Part shown: positions 36,117 to 45,759 of the stretch, piece by piece
Layout: every line of letters starts with the position of its first letter
Position numbering within the stretch: position 1 is the stretch's first letter
Origin: Varibaculum cambriense DSM 15806
GTDB lineage: Bacteria; Actinomycetota; Actinomycetes; Actinomycetales; Actinomycetaceae
NCBI RefSeq assembly: GCF_000420065.1
Contig: NZ_ATUF01000004.1
Span: forward strand, 1 to 64,000
Direction: 5' to 3'
DNA length: 64,000 nucleotides
Position numbers and translations under genes: made by a program
Notes under the pieces: generated by a model
Database searches by the model: none
Told to the model about the DNA's origin: nothing
What the model saw: only the letters and a program-made list of their open reading frames with translations

Positions 36117-36626
36117 TTATTCCTCGGTTTCGCGGCGTTGCTTCTGGTCGTCCTCGTCCTTCAGCTCATCTAAGAGATCGCGAAGTTCGCCTCGCACAAA
36201 ATCCCGGGTGGCCACTTCGGACATAGAAAGACGCAGAGAAGCAATCTCGCGGGTGAGATATTCGATTTCGGCATGGTTCTTTTCCGCACGGCGGCGGTCT
36301 TGCTCTGCAGAAACACGGTCACGGTCATCTTGTCGGTTTTGTGCCAACAAAATCAGCGGGGAAGCATAGGAGGCCTGTAGGGAGAGCATCAAAGTAAGGG
36401 CAGTAAATCCTAGGGAAGCGCTGTCAAAGCGCCAGGATTCCGGAGCCCAGGAGTTCCAAGCCAACCAAAGCACTACAAATACGGTCAGGTAGACCAAAAA
36501 TTGGGGAGTTCCTTGGAAACGAGCAAAAGACTCGGAAACTTGCCCGACGCCCTCAGACTGTAAATTGATGCGCGGAAGTCGAAAACGACGTTTCCTTTCG
36601 CGGGGAGTGTCAAGCCTGTCCGCCAT
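36117..36626 (-). CDS. DUF1003 membrane protein
   Basis: 169 residues. The DUF1003 core is FARFQGTPQFLVYLTVFVVLWLAWN and ALTLMLSLQASYASPLILLAQNRQDDRDR, giving two transmembrane helices. A charged coiled-coil-like C-terminus follows. The gene overlaps the upstream PRC/MgtE_N/CBS gene by 17 bases and has AAGGAT before its ATG, so the two form an operon. Role unknown. Confidence 0.86.
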   Translation of the reverse strand: MADRLDTPRERKRRFRLPRINLQSEGVGQVSESFARFQGTPQFLVYLTVFVVLWLAWNSWAPESWRFDSASLGFTALTLMLSLQASYASPLILLAQNRQDDRDRVSAEQDRRRAEKNHAEIEYLTREIASLRLSMSEVATRDFVRGELRDLLDELKDEDDQKQRRETEE

Positions 36627-37923
36627 CTTCGATCCTTTCTCTTTCCATCGCTAAATCAGTTTCTTCTTCGTCCGCATCGCGCCAATCCTCCGGTAAGAGG
36701 TGATCGAGCACGTCATCGACGCTAACTGCGCCTAACAGGTGCCGATTCTCATCGACGACTGGAACTGCAGTCAGGTTATAGGTAGCCAGCAACCGGGTAA
36801 CCGTGCCGATACCGGCAGTGGGATCCACTCCTTTAAGATCGTCATCCAGGATTTGCCCGAGGAGGGTTTGGGGAGGTTCGCGCAAGGCTTTTTGGATATG
36901 GACTGCCCCCAAAAACCGCCCGGTGGGCGTCTCGGTGGGGGGACGACATACGCATACCAGTGCAGCGAGAGCAGGGGGAATATCTTTGCGTCGCACGTGG
37001 GCTAGGAGGGTGGCAACATCGGCATCCGGGGGCAAAATCACGGGAGTGGTAGTCATTAAACCGCCGGCAGTGCGTTCCCCGTAGGCCATTAGCCGTCGCA
37101 CGTCGGCTGCCTCTTCCGGTTCCATTTCTGCTAACAGAATTTGGGCTTGCTTTTCGGGTAGCTCATTTACCAAGTCGGTGGCATCGTCAGGCTGCATCAC
37201 ATCCAAAATATCGGCCGCTCGTGCCACATCCAGAGAGGTGAGGATGGCAACCCGATCTTCTTGACCTAGCTCTTCTAGCACGTCCGCAAGACGTTCATCT
37301 CCCAGCTGAGCAGCGACCTCTAAACGGCGTTCTTCGGGGAGATCTGCCAACACGTCTGCCACGTCCGCAGCTTTGGCGTCTTCCAGCTGGGCAAGCAGCG
37401 TCGTGGCCTCCTGGGGGAGCACTGATTTGCGTAGGTGGGAAACTTCTGAGGGGTCGATTAGCATAGTTTCTCCGCGGCTAAGCGCTAGCGCGGAAGTTAC
37501 TCGCTGCACATAGAGTTTAGTGATATACCAGTCGCGGCGATCGTCCTGTTCCATGCACATATCCTGGATTTTGACGTCCCCAGAACCATCGCGCATCGCC
37601 AAGACCCGATCCATCAGTTCGCCCATCACCATGGTTTCCGCTACCCGCTGTTGGAACTGCCGAATATTGACCAGTCCCGTGGTAATTACCTGCCCGGGCT
37701 GGATAGCCACAATCCGGGTTACCGGAACGAACACCCTCCGATGTCCGGCCACCTCAACCACCAAACCCACCACCGTGGGCAGACCGGTAAAACGTAAAAC
37801 AATAATTACGTCGGTTACCCGACCAATTTCATCTCCTACCGGGTCAAATACGCGCGTTCCTGCCAGTTTGCCAATGAAAACGCGCGAACCGACGGGTTTG
37901 ATTGAGTGCTTGGCGTGCTCCAT
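36610..37923 (-). CDS. PRC-barrel / MgtE N-terminal / CBS domain protein without membrane part
   Basis: 437 residues. A PRC-barrel-like N-terminus (VFDPVGDEIGRVTDVIIVL, repeated in weaker form) is followed by the MgtE intracellular N domain (ADVADVLADLPEERRLEVAAQLGDERLADVLEEL) with repeated ADxLxxLP-type motifs, then two CBS domains (ERTAGGLMTTTPVILPPDADV and VPVVDENRHLLGAVSVDDVL). It has no MgtE transmembrane domain, so it is not itself a Mg2+ channel. It may be a magnesium- or nucleotide-sensing regulator. It overlaps the DUF1003 gene, its likely partner. Confidence 0.83.
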   Translation of the reverse strand: MEHAKHSIKPVGSRVFIGKLAGTRVFDPVGDEIGRVTDVIIVLRFTGLPTVVGLVVEVAGHRRVFVPVTRIVAIQPGQVITTGLVNIRQFQQRVAETMVMGELMDRVLAMRDGSGDVKIQDMCMEQDDRRDWYITKLYVQRVTSALALSRGETMLIDPSEVSHLRKSVLPQEATTLLAQLEDAKAADVADVLADLPEERRLEVAAQLGDERLADVLEELGQEDRVAILTSLDVARAADILDVMQPDDATDLVNELPEKQAQILLAEMEPEEAADVRRLMAYGERTAGGLMTTTPVILPPDADVATLLAHVRRKDIPPALAALVCVCRPPTETPTGRFLGAVHIQKALREPPQTLLGQILDDDLKGVDPTAGIGTVTRLLATYNLTAVPVVDENRHLLGAVSVDDVLDHLLPEDWRDADEEETDLAMERERIEDGGQA

Positions 37924-38107
37924 ATCTCTAACTTTACTTGAAGATTCCAGCAGGCAAGACTTTAGCTAAAATGCAGCGATTCCTTCTGCCAAAACTGACC
38001 CCTTATTAGCAGGTAAAGGAGGCAGGCTAGATTCGCCGGCGGCAAAATCTAGGGGCTTACGGTGCAATAGTTTTGCAATGCGTCGATCCTGCGTAGACAC
38101 TTAGGTT

Positions 38108-38881
38108 ATGGCTTTTTCTCTAAATCGCACGGTAAGCGCACCTCCCCCGGGGCAGGATTTAGCGGTCTTTTCCTCTAAAGAGGACGTGGACGAAGCCATC
38201 AATTATTTGAACTCCAAAGATTTCCCGCTGCAGCAACTGTTAGTGCAAGAGCGCGGTCTTACTCGCTCCAATCAAGTAGTCGGGATTGTCACCTGGCCAA
38301 AAGCCCTAATTGCTGGGTTTTCTCGCGGCCTAATGATGGGGATTTTCTTCGCTTTGCTGTTTGTGATTTGGAAACCATCCTGGGCGGTTTTTGCGCCTCT
38401 AGTGATCGTAGCCTGCGCTGCAGTGACAGCGATCGAGCGCCTTGTTGCCTGGGCGATTCGTTCTTCAGATGCAGGGTACCCGGTTGCTTATGCTTCCTCC
38501 CTGACGGGGAAAGAACACGTCTTAATGACCGCAGCCGACTACTATACTGCCCGGCGTCTGCTCTTAGATGATTCCCGCTTCCAAGCGGCGGTAGTGGAAC
38601 AAGATGCCCCGCCCAGTACTGATAGTGGGCCAACTGAGTTTGGTTCCCGCCCGGATGAGCGTCCTCGTTATGGGGTGCGCCTTAGTCCGCAGGCTCGTAA
38701 ACAACTGCGGTCGCAACAGGCACAAGCGGCGGAAGCAACAGGCGCCGCTGACTCACCGATTTCTGAGCCTACAGCTCCGCAATCCCCAGAAACCGAAGGA
38801 CAAGACTTAGCCGAGCAGCCTTCGGAGGGCGAAACCGGGCAGGCTGATCCCGAAAACAGTGAGCTAAACGACGCTCGTTAG
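38108..38881 (+). CDS. General stress protein 17M-like membrane protein
   Basis: 257 residues. The N-terminal ~70 residues are a YflT/general-stress-17M-like domain (AVFSSKEDVDEAINYLNSKDFP). Two hydrophobic segments follow (GLMMGIFFALLFVIW and VFAPLVIVACAAVTAI). The C-terminal ~80 residues are disordered and rich in Pro/Glu/Gln. Role unknown; the family is induced by stress in other bacteria. It stands before typA and is separated from it by a terminator-like hairpin. Confidence 0.78.
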   Translation: MAFSLNRTVSAPPPGQDLAVFSSKEDVDEAINYLNSKDFPLQQLLVQERGLTRSNQVVGIVTWPKALIAGFSRGLMMGIFFALLFVIWKPSWAVFAPLVIVACAAVTAIERLVAWAIRSSDAGYPVAYASSLTGKEHVLMTAADYYTARRLLLDDSRFQAAVVEQDAPPSTDSGPTEFGSRPDERPRYGVRLSPQARKQLRSQQAQAAEATGAADSPISEPTAPQSPETEGQDLAEQPSEGETGQADPENSELNDAR

Positions 38882-38918
38882 CACTGGTAGCGGCCTCGGG
38901 GGTATATTTAAGAAAGTT

Positions 38919-38952
38919 CCGGCGCTGCGACCCTAATCCCCGCCGGTTTTTT
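38919..38952 (+). terminator. Intrinsic terminator before typA
   Basis: CCGGCG (38919-38924) and CGCCGG (38941-38946) with a 16-base loop are followed by six T residues. The stem is only six base pairs but GC-only. Confidence 0.55.
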
Positions 38953-38994
38953 CATGCCCGAGTGAACGCTCGGAACGGTAATAAGGAGGCGCGG

Positions 38995-40920
38995 ATGAAG
39001 GTTCGCCAGGATTTGCGAAATGTGGCGATCGTTGCCCACGTAGACCACGGAAAAACTACCTTAGTAGACAAAATGCTTTGGGAATCGGGCGCCTTCGGTG
39101 ACCATGCCAGCGTAGAGAAAACCGGCGAACGGGTAATGGATTCTGGCGATTTGGAGCGGGAAAAAGGGATCACCATCCTGGCGAAAAATACCGCGGTACA
39201 TTATGCGGGTAAAGCTGCCCAAAATGTGGGAGTCAGCGAAGGAATCACTATTAACGTGATCGATACTCCCGGGCACGCTGATTTTGGTGGGGAAGTCGAA
39301 CGCGCCCTGTCTATGGTGGATGGGGTAGTGCTGCTAGTAGATGCCGCCGAAGGGCCGCTGCCGCAAACCCGGTTTGTATTGCGCAAGGCGCTCGCTGCGC
39401 GCCTGCCGGTAATCGTGGTGATTAATAAAGTTGATCGCCCAGACTCCCGGATAGAAGAAGTAGAAGCCGAAACCGTTGACCTGCTCTTATCCTTGGCGCA
39501 AGACCTAGTGGACGAGGGTGAAGAAGTAGATTTGGATTCGCTGCTGGACGTTCCGGTGCTGTATTGCTCGGCAAAAGCCGGCTGCTGTTCCTGGGAAAAA
39601 CCGCCTCGCGGGGAGCTACCTGGAAGCGACCTCCACGATCTATTTGATGCGATTATTAACCGGATTCCTGGTCCGGAATATGATCCCGATGCTCCCTTGG
39701 CCGCGCACGTCACCAACTTGGATTCTTCGCCTTTCCTCGGGCGTCTAGCTCTGCTGCGGATTCACAACGGTACTTTGCGGCATGGTGAACACGTGGGCTG
39801 GGCGCGTCATGACGGCTCGATAACCGATGTGAAATTAACTGAATTGCTAGCCACTTTCGGATTGGAACGTAAAAGTGTGGCGGAAGCCCACGCCGGAGAT
39901 ATCGTGGCAGTGGCCGGAATCCCCGAGATTACTATTGGGGAATCGCTAGTGGATCTAGAAGACCCCCGCCCTCTGCCCCTAATTAAAGTGGATGATCCCG
40001 CTATCTCCATGACTATCGGTACCAATACTTCTCCGCTGGCAGGCCGGGTTAAAGGACATAAACTCACGGCGCGACAAGTTAAAGATCGTCTGGATCGCGA
40101 ACTCATCGGGAATGTGTCCTTGAAAGTGCTGCCTACCGAGCGTCCGGACGCCTGGGAGGTGCAAGGACGTGGGGAGTTAGCCTTGGCGATTTTGATTGAG
40201 CAGATGCGCCGGGAAGGATTCGAGCTCACCGCCGGTAAACCCCAGGTGGTAACCAAAGAGATTGACGGGAAAACCCATGAACCGATGGAGCAAATGACCA
40301 TCGATGTCCCCGAAGATTACCTAGGTAAAGTCACCGAGTTAATGGCGGCGCGCAAGGGTAAATTGCAGACCATGTCGAATCACGGCACCGGCTGGGTGCG
40401 CCTGATTTTCCGGGTACCGGCGCGCGGTCTGATTTCTTTCCGTTCTAAGTTCCTAACCGAAACTCGCGGCTCGGGGATTGCCTCTTCTATTGCAGATGGT
40501 TATGCACCCTGGCAAGGTGCGATTACCCGGCGTCAAAGCGGATCTCTAGTGTCTGATCGCGCTGGAAAATCTACCCCCTACGCGATGATTCAGCTGCAAG
40601 AACGGGGAAGTTTCATTATTCAACCCGGCAGCGAGGTCTATGAGGGACAAGTAGTGGCGGAAAATCCGCGCGGGGAGGATATGGATGTCAATATTACCCG
40701 GGAAAAGAAGCAAACCAATATGCGTTCTTCTACTGCTGATGCCTTTGAAGGGTTAGTTCCTCCCCGGGTACTGACTTTGGAAGAATCTTTAGAGTTTGCC
40801 GCCGAGGACGAATGCGTGGAAGTTACCCCCGAAGAGATCCGGATTCGCAAAGTGGTATTAAGTGCGCAGGATCGTTTCAAAATTGCGTCTCGCCGCCGCC
40901 GTCAAGAACGCGGCGAATAG
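38995..40920 (+). CDS. typA: Ribosome-associated GTPase TypA/BipA
   Basis: 641 residues. The G domain has [12 protein letters not shown] (G1), GITILAKN (G2), [12 protein letters not shown] (G3) and NKVDRPDSR (G4). Elongation-factor-like domains follow, with the BipA-type C-terminus including [23 protein letters not shown]. BipA binds the ribosome and helps 50S assembly, often under stress or low temperature. AAGGAGG lies five bases before the ATG at 38995, which rules out the upstream GTG at 38962. The protein is somewhat longer than most (~610). Confidence 0.94.
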   Translation: MKVRQDLRNVAIVAHVDHGKTTLVDKMLWESGAFGDHASVEKTGERVMDSGDLEREKGITILAKNTAVHYAGKAAQNVGVSEGITINVIDTPGHADFGGEVERALSMVDGVVLLVDAAEGPLPQTRFVLRKALAARLPVIVVINKVDRPDSRIEEVEAETVDLLLSLAQDLVDEGEEVDLDSLLDVPVLYCSAKAGCCSWEKPPRGELPGSDLHDLFDAIINRIPGPEYDPDAPLAAHVTNLDSSPFLGRLALLRIHNGTLRHGEHVGWARHDGSITDVKLTELLATFGLERKSVAEAHAGDIVAVAGIPEITIGESLVDLEDPRPLPLIKVDDPAISMTIGTNTSPLAGRVKGHKLTARQVKDRLDRELIGNVSLKVLPTERPDAWEVQGRGELALAILIEQMRREGFELTAGKPQVVTKEIDGKTHEPMEQMTIDVPEDYLGKVTELMAARKGKLQTMSNHGTGWVRLIFRVPARGLISFRSKFLTETRGSGIASSIADGYAPWQGAITRRQSGSLVSDRAGKSTPYAMIQLQERGSFIIQPGSEVYEGQVVAENPRGEDMDVNITREKKQTNMRSSTADAFEGLVPPRVLTLEESLEFAAEDECVEVTPEEIRIRKVVLSAQDRFKIASRRRRQERGE

Positions 40921-40945
40921 GTGATTTTTAAGGCATTCGGGGTGG

Positions 40946-41179
40946 CTAGATTTTCGGCGGAGGAGGAACCTGTTTCCCGGTAACCATTTTTTCTGCCGGA
41001 ACTGTAACCGGGCCTTTGCGGGTCAAAATAGTGACGCTATCAGGGCTTACGGCTAATACTTCCCCCAGGGCGTCATAGAGCCCATCGGCTTCCCGGCGAC
41101 GCAGCACCACCCTTTCACCCACTTTCCAAGACAGCCAAGGTAGCCGCGGCGGCGGTTTCTGATTGCCCACAAACTTCAT
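40946..41179 (-). CDS. Small SH3-like protein of unknown function
   Basis: 77 residues with VGERVVLRRREADGLYDALGEVLAVSPDSVTILTRKGPVTVPAEKMV, a short five-strand SH3-like pattern resembling the N-terminal part of some actinobacterial GNAT acetyltransferases (Rv0428c-like). It has no acetyltransferase domain of its own. The Pro-rich ends flank the domain. It is divergent from fdxA. Function is not known. Confidence 0.68.
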   Translation of the reverse strand: MKFVGNQKPPPRLPWLSWKVGERVVLRRREADGLYDALGEVLAVSPDSVTILTRKGPVTVPAEKMVTGKQVPPPPKI

Positions 41180-41216
41180 AGTGAGATACTAGCAATATCA
41201 AGACCAAGGAGAATCT

Positions 41217-41543
41217 ATGACTTACGTGATTGCGCAACCTTGCGTAGATGTTAAGGATCGAGCCTGCGTCGATGAATGCCCTGTAGATTGTATTTACGAG
41301 GGCAAACGCACGCTCTATATTCACCCAGAAGAATGCGTGGACTGCGGAGCCTGCGAACCGGTCTGCCCCACAGAAGCTATCTTCTACGAAGATGACCTAC
41401 CTGAAGAATGGTCCGACTACTACCGCGCCAACACCGATTTCTTTGAGCTTAAAGGCTTGGGGTCTCCTGGCGGAGCCTCCAGTGTGGGCGCCACCGGCTA
41501 CGACGATCCTATGATTGAGAAACTACCTGCCCGCGAGGAATAA
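41217..41543 (+). CDS. fdxA: Ferredoxin (FdxA, 7Fe-8S type)
   Basis: 108 residues. The first cluster region is [21 protein letters not shown] and the second is [14 protein letters not shown], giving a 3Fe-4S plus 4Fe-4S ferredoxin. The Asp-Glu-rich tail [17 protein letters not shown] is typical of actinobacterial FdxA. It carries electrons for oxidoreductases. AAGGAGAA precedes the ATG. dapC follows 82 bases downstream, a pairing conserved in many actinobacteria. Confidence 0.93.
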   Translation: MTYVIAQPCVDVKDRACVDECPVDCIYEGKRTLYIHPEECVDCGACEPVCPTEAIFYEDDLPEEWSDYYRANTDFFELKGLGSPGGASSVGATGYDDPMIEKLPAREE

Positions 41544-41625
41544 TCTTCAGGGTTTAGGGCGGGTTGCCGGTTTTTGTCTGTGGACGCGTCTGCTTTAGGT
41601 AAAGCGGCTGTCATAGGGTGAAAGC

Positions 41626-42792
41626 ATGAAAAACAGTGATTTGCCGCGTTCGCTAGGACTACCAGTTTTTCCCTGGGATTTGCTGACCCCCTACCGGGAA
41701 ACTGCGGCAGCTTACCCGGAGGGAGCCATAGATTTATCTATCGGTACCCCGATTGATGCTTGTCCCGATAGCGCGCAAGCAGCTCTCCAGGCGGGAGCGA
41801 ATAGTCCTGGTTATCCTGCAGTTGCCGGCACTATCCAGCTGCGCCGTGCCATTGTCAGCTGGGCTCGTAGGCGCGGAATTACCTGCCTAAATGAGGACTC
41901 TTGTTTGCCGACGGTCGGATCGAAGGAACTGATCGCCTCGCTAGGTTGGCAATTGGGGATAGGTAGGGGAGATAAGGTCTTGTTCCCCGAAGTGGCTTAT
42001 CCTACCTATGATATTTGCGCCCGGCTGGCTGGTGCCCAAGGGGTTGCGGTTTCCAATGATATTTCCACCTGGCCACGTGATGCCGCATTGGTGTGGCTAA
42101 ACACTCCCGCGAATCCTACCGGGTGGGTCGCAAGTAAGGAATGGCTCCGGGAAGTCGTTTCTTGGGCACGGGAAGTTGGCGCCGTGGTAGCCAGCGATGA
42201 GTGCTATAGCGAATTGACGTATCGAGGAGAAGGGCCGGCGCCCTCGCTGCTGCAAGAGGACGTGTGCGGGGACGATCCCGATAATCTGCTCTTGGTATAT
42301 TCGGTGTCGAAAGAATCAAATTTGGCCGGTTACCGGGCGGCTTTTGTGGCAGGGGATCAGGCTTTGATTTCAGCGCTGCTGGCGGTACGCAAGCACTGTG
42401 GACAGATAATGCCGGCTCCGGTACAGAGCGCGTTAACACACGTGCTCTCGGAGCGTTCCCAGGTTAAGACGCAGGTGCAGAGGTACGAGCGGCGACGCAG
42501 AATCTTGGCGGCTGCGCTGGAAAACGCGGGTTTTAAAGTTGCTGCGGAATGCGAGGCGGGGCTTTATCTGTGGGTTTTTGATCCCGCCGATAATGCTGAT
42601 GAGGCTGCGCAGTCGGTGACGCCCGGCAGGGGAGCTGATTGGCGTTTGTTAGATCGTATGGCGCGCCTTGGGCTGATAGTAGCCCCGGAAAGTTTCTATA
42701 ACTCTCGGCCGGGGTGCCATGTGCGAATCGCGCTCTGTGTTAGCGATCAAGAAATTGAAGAGGCCGCTAAACGTTTGGTGAAATTTGCCTAA
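41626..42792 (+). CDS. dapC: Succinyldiaminopimelate transaminase
   Basis: 388 residues, a fold-type I PLP aminotransferase. The PLP lysine is in VYSVSKESNLAGYRAAF; NTPANPTGWVAS and the DECYSEL segment are also typical. It makes N-succinyl-LL-diaminopimelate for lysine and peptidoglycan. Class I aminotransferases are alike, so the DapC name rests partly on the adjoining fdxA and on the known actinobacterial arrangement. Confidence 0.83.
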   Translation: MKNSDLPRSLGLPVFPWDLLTPYRETAAAYPEGAIDLSIGTPIDACPDSAQAALQAGANSPGYPAVAGTIQLRRAIVSWARRRGITCLNEDSCLPTVGSKELIASLGWQLGIGRGDKVLFPEVAYPTYDICARLAGAQGVAVSNDISTWPRDAALVWLNTPANPTGWVASKEWLREVVSWAREVGAVVASDECYSELTYRGEGPAPSLLQEDVCGDDPDNLLLVYSVSKESNLAGYRAAFVAGDQALISALLAVRKHCGQIMPAPVQSALTHVLSERSQVKTQVQRYERRRRILAAALENAGFKVAAECEAGLYLWVFDPADNADEAAQSVTPGRGADWRLLDRMARLGLIVAPESFYNSRPGCHVRIALCVSDQEIEEAAKRLVKFA

Positions 42793-42896
42793 AAATGGTA
42801 AAATCTTTAAGAAAACGTTGTATTTTTCAGGGTATTAAGTCCTATATGGTGAGAGTGGGAAGGCAATAAGTCTCTCTTTCAGGGAAGGTTGTTAAA

Positions 42897-44237
42897 ATGG
42901 CTGAAAATCTAAATAACACCCCAAAATCCAATGAATTCGGCCGGCTACCGGGAGTATTAGAAGTCGATGGTAAAACCATTGAATTTCCACCCGTGCAAGC
43001 AACCTGCGGTGATCAAGGCATTGATGTTTCCCAGCTGCGTAATCAAACCGGATTGGTAGCGCTTGATCCCGGTTTTTCTACCACGGCGTCCTGCACCTCA
43101 AAAGTTACCTTTATTGATGGCGGGAAGGGGATCTTGCGTTACCGGGGCTATCCGATAGATCAGTTGGCGCATCACTCCAGTTTCTTAGAAGTTGCCTATT
43201 TGCTGATCCGGGGAGAGCTACCCACGCCCTCGCAACTAGATGACTTCGTACGCCAGGTAAAACGGCAGCGCCTCCTGCATGAAGATTTTCGGGCATTCTT
43301 TACCGCTTTCCCCTCCGATGGACACCCGATGGCGATTTTGCAGGGTGGTATCGCCGGGATGGCTACCTATTACGAAGAAACTTTCGCGGATGTACATGAT
43401 CCGGAGCTACAAGATATTCAGGCTGTGCAGTTGCTGGCGAAAGTACCGACCATGATTTCCTATATCGCTAAGCGGGCTGCAGGTCTACCGCTGCTGTACC
43501 CCGATAATGAGCGTTCCTATGTAGAGGACTTTATTCGTTTAACCTTTGGATTGCCCTACCAGTCCTACGATATAGATCCCGCGATTATCCGGGCACTAGA
43601 GGTGCTCTTTATTTTGCATGCCGATCACGAGCAAAACTGTTCTACGTCTACGGTACGGTTGGTCGGTTCCTCCAATGCCAATATGTATGCCTCGGTTGCT
43701 GCCGGGGTGGGAGCATTGTCTGGCCCGCTGCATGGCGGGGCAAACGAGGCGGTATTGCGGATGCTGATCAATATTCGTGACAACCACCTTTCTATCCCAG
43801 AATTCGTGGAAAAAGTTAAGAACAAGGAAAAGGGTGTAAAGCTGATGGGCTTTGGCCACCGCGTCTATAAAAATTATGATCCGCGGGCGGCAATCGTGCG
43901 GGAACAGGCACATAAGGTTCTGGATCGGATGGGCAAAAACAATGACCTCTTTGATCTGGCTATGGAGCTGGAAGAAGTCGCCCTCTCAGATGATTACTTT
44001 ATTGAACGCAAACTCTATCCCAACGTTGACTTCTATACCGGCCTGATTTATTCCGCAATGGGCTTCCCCACCAAGATGTTTACCCCGCTATTCGCACTCG
44101 GGAGGCTACCAGGTTGGATTTCTCAATATATTGAAATGCTGCATGATCCCATGACCCGTATCGGGCGTCCTCGCCAGGTATACCAGGGGGAGCCGCAGCG
44201 TGACTACGTGCCCTTGCGGATGCGGGAAGTAAAATAG
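42897..44237 (+). CDS. gltA: Citrate synthase
   Basis: 446 residues. Active-site residues are in LFILHADHEQNCSTSTVRLVGSS, GPLHGGANEAVLRML and MGFGHRVYKNYDPRA. It condenses oxaloacetate with acetyl-CoA in the cytoplasm. Together with kgd further on, it shows at least part of a citric-acid cycle. AGGGAAGG lies some eight bases before the ATG. A GC-rich terminator follows. Confidence 0.96.
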   Translation: MAENLNNTPKSNEFGRLPGVLEVDGKTIEFPPVQATCGDQGIDVSQLRNQTGLVALDPGFSTTASCTSKVTFIDGGKGILRYRGYPIDQLAHHSSFLEVAYLLIRGELPTPSQLDDFVRQVKRQRLLHEDFRAFFTAFPSDGHPMAILQGGIAGMATYYEETFADVHDPELQDIQAVQLLAKVPTMISYIAKRAAGLPLLYPDNERSYVEDFIRLTFGLPYQSYDIDPAIIRALEVLFILHADHEQNCSTSTVRLVGSSNANMYASVAAGVGALSGPLHGGANEAVLRMLINIRDNHLSIPEFVEKVKNKEKGVKLMGFGHRVYKNYDPRAAIVREQAHKVLDRMGKNNDLFDLAMELEEVALSDDYFIERKLYPNVDFYTGLIYSAMGFPTKMFTPLFALGRLPGWISQYIEMLHDPMTRIGRPRQVYQGEPQRDYVPLRMREVK

Positions 44238-44261
44238 CTTCCCTGATTAAAAGCCAGTAGG

Positions 44262-44295
44262 CGGGTGAGGTCGCGGGCGCGGCCTCACCCGTTTT
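44262..44295 (+). terminator. Intrinsic terminator after gltA
   Basis: CGGGTGAGG(T)CG pairs with CGGCCTCACCCG, closing a small GC loop, and is followed by TTTT. It begins 25 bases after the gltA stop. Confidence 0.8.
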
Positions 44296-44348
44296 ACCCG
44301 TCATCGCTATGCTAGGTTAGGGACAGGATTTTTAGGGTAGGAGGATTA

Positions 44349-45017
44349 ATGGCAGAGAACACTACATCGCTATCTGCAAACGAATTGGCGTTTAACTCCG
44401 ATCCGCTGTCTCCGTCACCGGCGATGCGTTCCGGACAGCTTCCGCGACTAGCTAGCCTGGAACTTATTATATTTTCACTGGTAGGTTTAGTGGCTTCCTG
44501 GCAGTTGTGGCGCACCGAAGTTATTCACCGCTCCCAGCCAGACCGCGGACTAGGTTGTTCGATAAATAATGTGGTGGATTGTCGCGGAGCTATGGAGTCT
44601 GCGACCGGTCATCTGCTTTTCGGAATCCCTAATTCAATTTTCGGGATAATAGCGTTTGCAGTGCTCAATGTGGCGGGAATCTACCTGCTATGCGGGGGAC
44701 GAGTGCCGAAATGGGGACTTTCGATTTTCGTTTTAGGAACCAGCGCTGGCCTGGGAGCGGTACTTTTCTTCCTGGCGACCTCGGTATTTCAGTTGCGTTC
44801 CCTATGTCCCTATTGCTTCTTAACCTGGGTGGCAACTATTTTCCTCGCCTGGCTGTCCTATGCGCTCTGGGTGCGGACAACGGCTAGCCCCACCCGCCCG
44901 CTTAACGGGGCACGCCGCCTTGTAGTGGGTTATTGGTGGTTGGGTGCTCTGCTGAGCGTGGCGATAGTTGTTACGGTACTATTCGCGGCGTTTGGTCTGC
45001 AGATTTTTCGTCTCTAA
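44349..45017 (+). CDS. Vitamin K epoxide reductase (VKOR) family protein
   Basis: 222 residues with about five membrane helices. The loop Cys pair is LGCSINNVVDCRGAM and the active-site CxxC is RSLCPYCFLTW. VKOR passes electrons from disulfide-forming proteins such as DsbA to quinone and so supports oxidative folding of exported proteins in actinobacteria. AGGAGG lies before the ATG. The DtxR-type regulator gene follows 15 bases downstream. Its products probably fold exported proteins such as the surface proteins of this window (inference). Confidence 0.9.
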   Translation: MAENTTSLSANELAFNSDPLSPSPAMRSGQLPRLASLELIIFSLVGLVASWQLWRTEVIHRSQPDRGLGCSINNVVDCRGAMESATGHLLFGIPNSIFGIIAFAVLNVAGIYLLCGGRVPKWGLSIFVLGTSAGLGAVLFFLATSVFQLRSLCPYCFLTWVATIFLAWLSYALWVRTTASPTRPLNGARRLVVGYWWLGALLSVAIVVTVLFAAFGLQIFRL

Positions 45018-45032
45018 CCTAAGGTGTAAACG

Positions 45033-45728
45033 ATGGACAGGAAATCTATGGACGAGCAAACAGAGGACGAGGCGGTAACCTCGCGGGTAGTGCAGGACTA
45101 TTTAAAGCGTCTGATAGGGGCTACCGAATGGGGAGGGAGCTCTCTGTCAGTATCGGGATTAGCACAAAGAATGGGGGTGGCGCCCTCTACCGCCTCGGAA
45201 AATGTGCGCCGTTTAGACAAGTTAGGGCTGATCAGCCACGTTCCCTACCGGGGGATTACCCTTACTGAAAAAGGTGAAAAAATAGCTTTAAAAATGGTGC
45301 GAAAGCATCGTATCCTCGAGACTTATCTACACCAGAAACTGGGATATCCCTGGGATCAAGTCCATGCGGAAGCAGAAGAACTAGAACATGCTGCCTCTGA
45401 TAAGTTAATTGCGGCAATGGAGAGGGCGCTGGGCAACCCCCGGGTTGATCCCCACGGAGATCCTATTCCCACCAGTGATGGGCAGCTACCGCGAGTTTCC
45501 ACGCTGCCACTAGTGCAGGCTCCCTTAAATACCCCGGCAACAGTAGCCCGCATTAAAGATAACCAGGCCGAATTGTTGCGTTTCTTAGAATCGGTAGGGA
45601 TAGTTCCCGGTTGCCAGTTATTACTCTTAGAGAACATTCCGGAAGCTGGAATTATGCGTCTAAAGGTAGATGGACACGAAGTCACCTTGGGTAAACCGGC
45701 GGTAGCGGCAATTTGGGTAACTTCCTAA
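45033..45728 (+). CDS. DtxR/MntR-family metal-dependent regulator
   Basis: 231 residues. The DNA-binding helices are SVSGLAQRMGVAPSTASENVRRLDKLGLI; the dimer/metal domain is MVRKHRILETYLHQKLGYPWDQVHAEAEELEHAASDK; NPRVDPHGDPIPT closes it; and a C-terminal SH3-like domain is present. Where DtxR has Cys102 this protein has E115, with E118 and H119 conserved: the pattern of manganese-sensing MntR rather than iron-sensing DtxR. It represses metal-uptake genes when metal is bound. A second ATG at 45048 has AGGAA before it and is an equally likely start. Confidence 0.88.
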   Translation: MDRKSMDEQTEDEAVTSRVVQDYLKRLIGATEWGGSSLSVSGLAQRMGVAPSTASENVRRLDKLGLISHVPYRGITLTEKGEKIALKMVRKHRILETYLHQKLGYPWDQVHAEAEELEHAASDKLIAAMERALGNPRVDPHGDPIPTSDGQLPRVSTLPLVQAPLNTPATVARIKDNQAELLRFLESVGIVPGCQLLLLENIPEAGIMRLKVDGHEVTLGKPAVAAIWVTS

Positions 45729-45759
45729 GCGGCCACGCAGTAAGGTATTCGCAAGCAAA

